Shown one piece after another: positions 61,830 to 64,000 of a stretch of DNA of 64,000 bases; positions within the stretch are counted from its first letter, which is position 1; every line of letters starts with the position of its first letter. The notes under the pieces were generated by a model. The model was not told the origin of the DNA and ran no database searches. It saw only the letters and a list, made by a program, of their open reading frames with translations. The position numbers were made by a program, and so were the translations under genes. The DNA is from Lactifluus volemus (taxonomy: Eukaryota > Basidiomycota > Agaricomycetes > Russulales > Russulaceae), in NCBI GenBank assembly GCA_022376515.1, contig WTXI01000032.1:248001-312000 (forward strand). Reading direction: 5' to 3'.

Positions 61830-62941
61830 ATGTCAGGTCAGACACGTTGTCATGTCCCTCATCTGGCTTCGTGCTGAATTTCATCTCTCAGGAAAGTCTG
61901 CGCTCGTTCTAGGCGGGACAGGACAGGTCGGGAGACACGTCCTACGCGAGGTGCTCTGCTCGACACACTTTACACGGGTGTGCGAGGCAGGGCGTCGCCT
62001 CACCCCTCTCGAGAGTTTGCCTGAGCATGTACACGCAAAACTTGACCAACGGAAGGTCGACTTTGACAGTGCGAGTGATTGGCAGGACGCCTTTCGTGAT
62101 GCCAAATTTGATGTTGTCTTTATTGCGTGAGCCAAAATCATTTGGTTGGCATAACTTACACACGAACGTTTTTCTTTTCTTTTTTAAAAAAAATGTAGAC
62201 TTGCGACAAATATGCGCGACGCCAAGACAAACGAAAACTTTGAAAAAGTAGACAAGGGCTATGTCCTTGATGCAGCGCGTGCGGCAAAAGTTAGCGATGC
62301 ATCCCAACACCAATGTCTTGTGTACGTCTCGGTCAGTCTGTTTCCCTCCCACCGACATGGTGTCCTTTTCGCTCGTCTTTAGCTCCACCGCTGACACAAT
62401 CGCGGTCGCTGGCACGGTCCACCCTCTCAAAGTCCGGCGTAGCAAACAAGGACGCGTATTCGTTTTATTCGCGCTGTAAAGCCGCAACCGAGCAAGGGCT
62501 TGCCGACATCGGGTATGCTGACACGATTGTCTTTCGCCCTGGTTTTTTGCGCAATACGAACCGGCCTGTATTTCGGCCTATTGAGGCCATCGCAGGGTGG
62601 GTGCCAGTTACATGACGCGTGCGCTCGTGCACCCTGCACAAACTTCCTGATCTACGAACAGGCCGATATTCACGGTTTTTTCACTGTTTACGGATAAACT
62701 CCAGATTAACGTGCGTCGCTCCTTATTGTGTTCTACCTTTCCTTCTGGTGTTCTACCATCTGACCCTGCTCGCACACTCCATGCGGATTGATCAACTGGG
62801 AAAGAGCATGCGCATTGCTGGCGAGCGGGGCGCATCGGGTCTCCCGCCCATCGCCGAGGCGACATTGACTAACTGGGGTTGCGCGATTTTACCGTCATCT
62901 CGAACCGGGGCGCACGCATGCTAGCTCAGCAAGATATGTAG
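61830..62941 (+). CDS. NAD(P)-binding reductase-like protein, Fmp52/TIP30 family
   Basis: Extended short-chain-dehydrogenase-like protein; the family includes yeast mitochondrial outer-membrane Fmp52 and human HTATIP2/TIP30. Exon 1 is just 7 nt (ATGTCAG, 61830-61836); after a 54-bp intron the protein reads MSGKSALVLGGTGQVGRHVL, with GGTGQVG as the dinucleotide loop. It continues LREVLCSTHFTRVCEAGRR, DWQDAFRDAKFDVVFIA, ATNMRDAKTNENFEKVDKGY, QCLVYVS, then (intron ending TCAAAG) SGVANKDAYSFYSRCKAATE, YADTIVFRPGFLRNTNRPVF, GKSMRIAGERGASGLPP. One base appears missing at 62883: with it the end reads WGCADFTVISNRGARMLAQQ and a stop at 62939. The family's Tyr-x3-Lys is seen as YSRCK. Confidence 0.75.
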
Positions 62942-63190
62942 GGCGTAACGCTGTCTTTATTTTCTGTAGATTATTGAAATTGAAGAAACGCATTACATGA
63001 GCTTGAGAGCCCGCGTACTGTATGAATATACAAACCCAGGTCAGCACCGAAAGAATGCAAGGGGGAAGAACATGGCGAGATATATATATAAGTGATGTTG
63101 GATATATGAAGCAGGCGGGCATGTATGACGGGAGAGAAAGGAATGAGCAAAAATCAGAACCATTTAAAGAGCACAACAATGCAAGCATAT
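62942..63190. other. Short spacer between convergent genes
   Basis: 3' flanks of the reductase-like gene (+) and of the edge gene (-). It contains a TATATATATAAG run at 63080-63091; nothing coding is supported. Confidence 0.4.
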
Positions 63191-63991
63191 CTACCCATCA
63201 TCTTCGTGAGTATCCTCCCACCCGTCTTCCGATCCTTCACCGTGCGATTCATCTCGCAAATCGGGTGGCAGCGGGCTGGCACTAGTTTTCGAATCCACAA
63301 CCGCGCCACGGACCTTGAATGCAAATGGCATGCTCCGCCGGCGGGTCCGCGACCCATCGCCAAAATGAAACAATCCGGTGAGGCTGCGTCGGATTTTGCA
63401 CCCGCGTGGTTGACGTACTTGCTGCTGCCAGCGGATATCGGAGGTGACGAGTCGAGCGATTTACCGCGTTGTGCAAGTTCAGGCGCGGATGAGGCTGTGG
63501 CAACAGAGAAGATGGAGGCAGGATCGGGGATCGAGTTCGCCGTACGTACGACTTCTTTGTGCGTGTCAGCACCATCGGTCGAAGGGCGTCGGTTAGTGGC
63601 GGGATGGAAGACTCTGTTGAAGGAGGCAGGGTCGGCATGGTCGAGGGGTAGATGGAGGGCGTAGAAGTATAAGAATGAAGCGAGCCCGGTTCCGAAACCG
63701 CAGAGGGTGCGTCTGCTGTGGGGGGCGTATAACCATCTCGAGGTGAATGGGAGGGTGTTGGGGTGGATAGGGCTTGCTCCTCCGAAGTAGGGCAGGGTTG
63801 CGAGGGGTTGCGAGGGCGGTGGGTCCAGCTGTAGGCAGTATGAATGATAGAGCGGGAAGAGAAATTGTGCATCACAGACTTGTTTGAGAATCATCTGGGG
63901 AAAGCTCCCCACCCACACTTGTATTTCTGTCAGCGTCACCATCGCTTCCACCTTCTACACCACCCTCGTCGCCAGCTGGACGGCCTTCCAT
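63191..63991 (-). CDS. Unknown gene at window edge, frame-broken
   Basis: Minus-strand coding-like DNA reaching the right edge; the ATG at 63991 (MEGRPAGDEGGVEGGSDGDA) may not be the true start, since the frame stays open to the window end. It continues DRNTSVGGELSPDDSQT, breaks near 63878, and resumes one frame off as VMHNFSSRSIIHTAYSWTHR. The middle is Ser/Thr/Pro-rich; a part reading GADTHKEVVRTANSIPDPAS, SSAPELAQRGKSLDSSPPIS and SSKYVNHAGAKSDAASPDCF is in another frame, and the end FHFGDGSRTRRRSMPFAFKV to the acidic GEGSEDGWEDTHEDDG is in a third. An intron or further single-base gaps could explain this. No family recognised. Confidence 0.35.
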
Positions 63992-64000
63992 CTCCAGAAA

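Noticed and set aside
63154..63951. 265-codon continuous minus-strand frame
   Set aside because: Overlaps two other long minus-strand frames; the protein-like texture moves between frames, so the continuous reading is not the likely product.

Overview
The window is nuclear DNA of a filamentous fungus, most likely an agaricomycete basidiomycete; Rhizoctonia/Ceratobasidiaceae would fit, but that placement is inference. The evidence is protein-coding genes cut by many introns of about 45-75 bp, genes packed on both strands, a eukaryotic tRNA-Ile(AAU), an RCC2-like protein fused to a PHD finger, and a decayed copy of a fungal HNH-nuclease family. There is no prokaryotic, viral or CRISPR content.

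Layout, left to right. 0-2 kb: 3' part of a glycolipid transfer protein gene (+), then a small two-membrane-segment protein (+), possibly a Pom34-type nucleoporin. 2-5.4 kb: gene-poor, homopolymer-rich spacer. 5.4-16.9 kb: vacuolar M28 membrane protease (-), mitochondrial Hsp78/ClpB (-), RNA polymerase II subunit Rpb7 (+), FAD monooxygenase (-). 18.6 kb: a broken RPB7 fragment. 18.9-29.4 kb: Vps10/sortilin receptor (-), squalene synthase ERG9 (+), RCC2-PHD fusion (-). 29.4-31.4 kb: spacer with a palindromic MITE-like element. 31.4-42.5 kb: endonuclease/exonuclease/phosphatase-family protein (+), tRNA-Ile (+), trimethylguanosine synthase (+), J-domain protein (-), cytidine deaminase (+), GH16 glycosidase (+), glycine-cleavage T protein (-), divergent alpha-tubulin (-). 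42.5-47.8 kb: sparse, with an unknown Ser-rich gene (-) and an HNH-family pseudogene (+). 47.8-64 kb: F-box/WD40 protein (-), ZNF511-like zinc-finger protein (+), aminoglycoside-phosphotransferase-fold kinase (-), unknown genes, SRPBCC protein (-), Abp1 actin-binding protein (+), Fmp52/TIP30-like reductase (+), and an unknown gene (-) at the right edge.

These are mostly unrelated housekeeping genes, not a pathway cluster. Several sit head to head and must share promoters: HSP78/RPB7, VPS10/ERG9, F-box-WD40/ZNF511-like with 73 bp between start codons, and SRPBCC/ABP1 with 33 bp.

Two patterns cut across the window. First, many otherwise well-conserved genes break frame at single positions where one extra base, usually in a short homopolymer, restores the conserved protein. 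This looks like residual assembly deletions rather than pseudogenisation. Second, at least two introns, and perhaps four, use GC-AG splice sites. I did not find a convincing new biological system. The most notable items are the partial RPB7 duplication, the palindromic element, the decayed HNH gene, the RCC2-PHD fusion and the tight divergent promoters.
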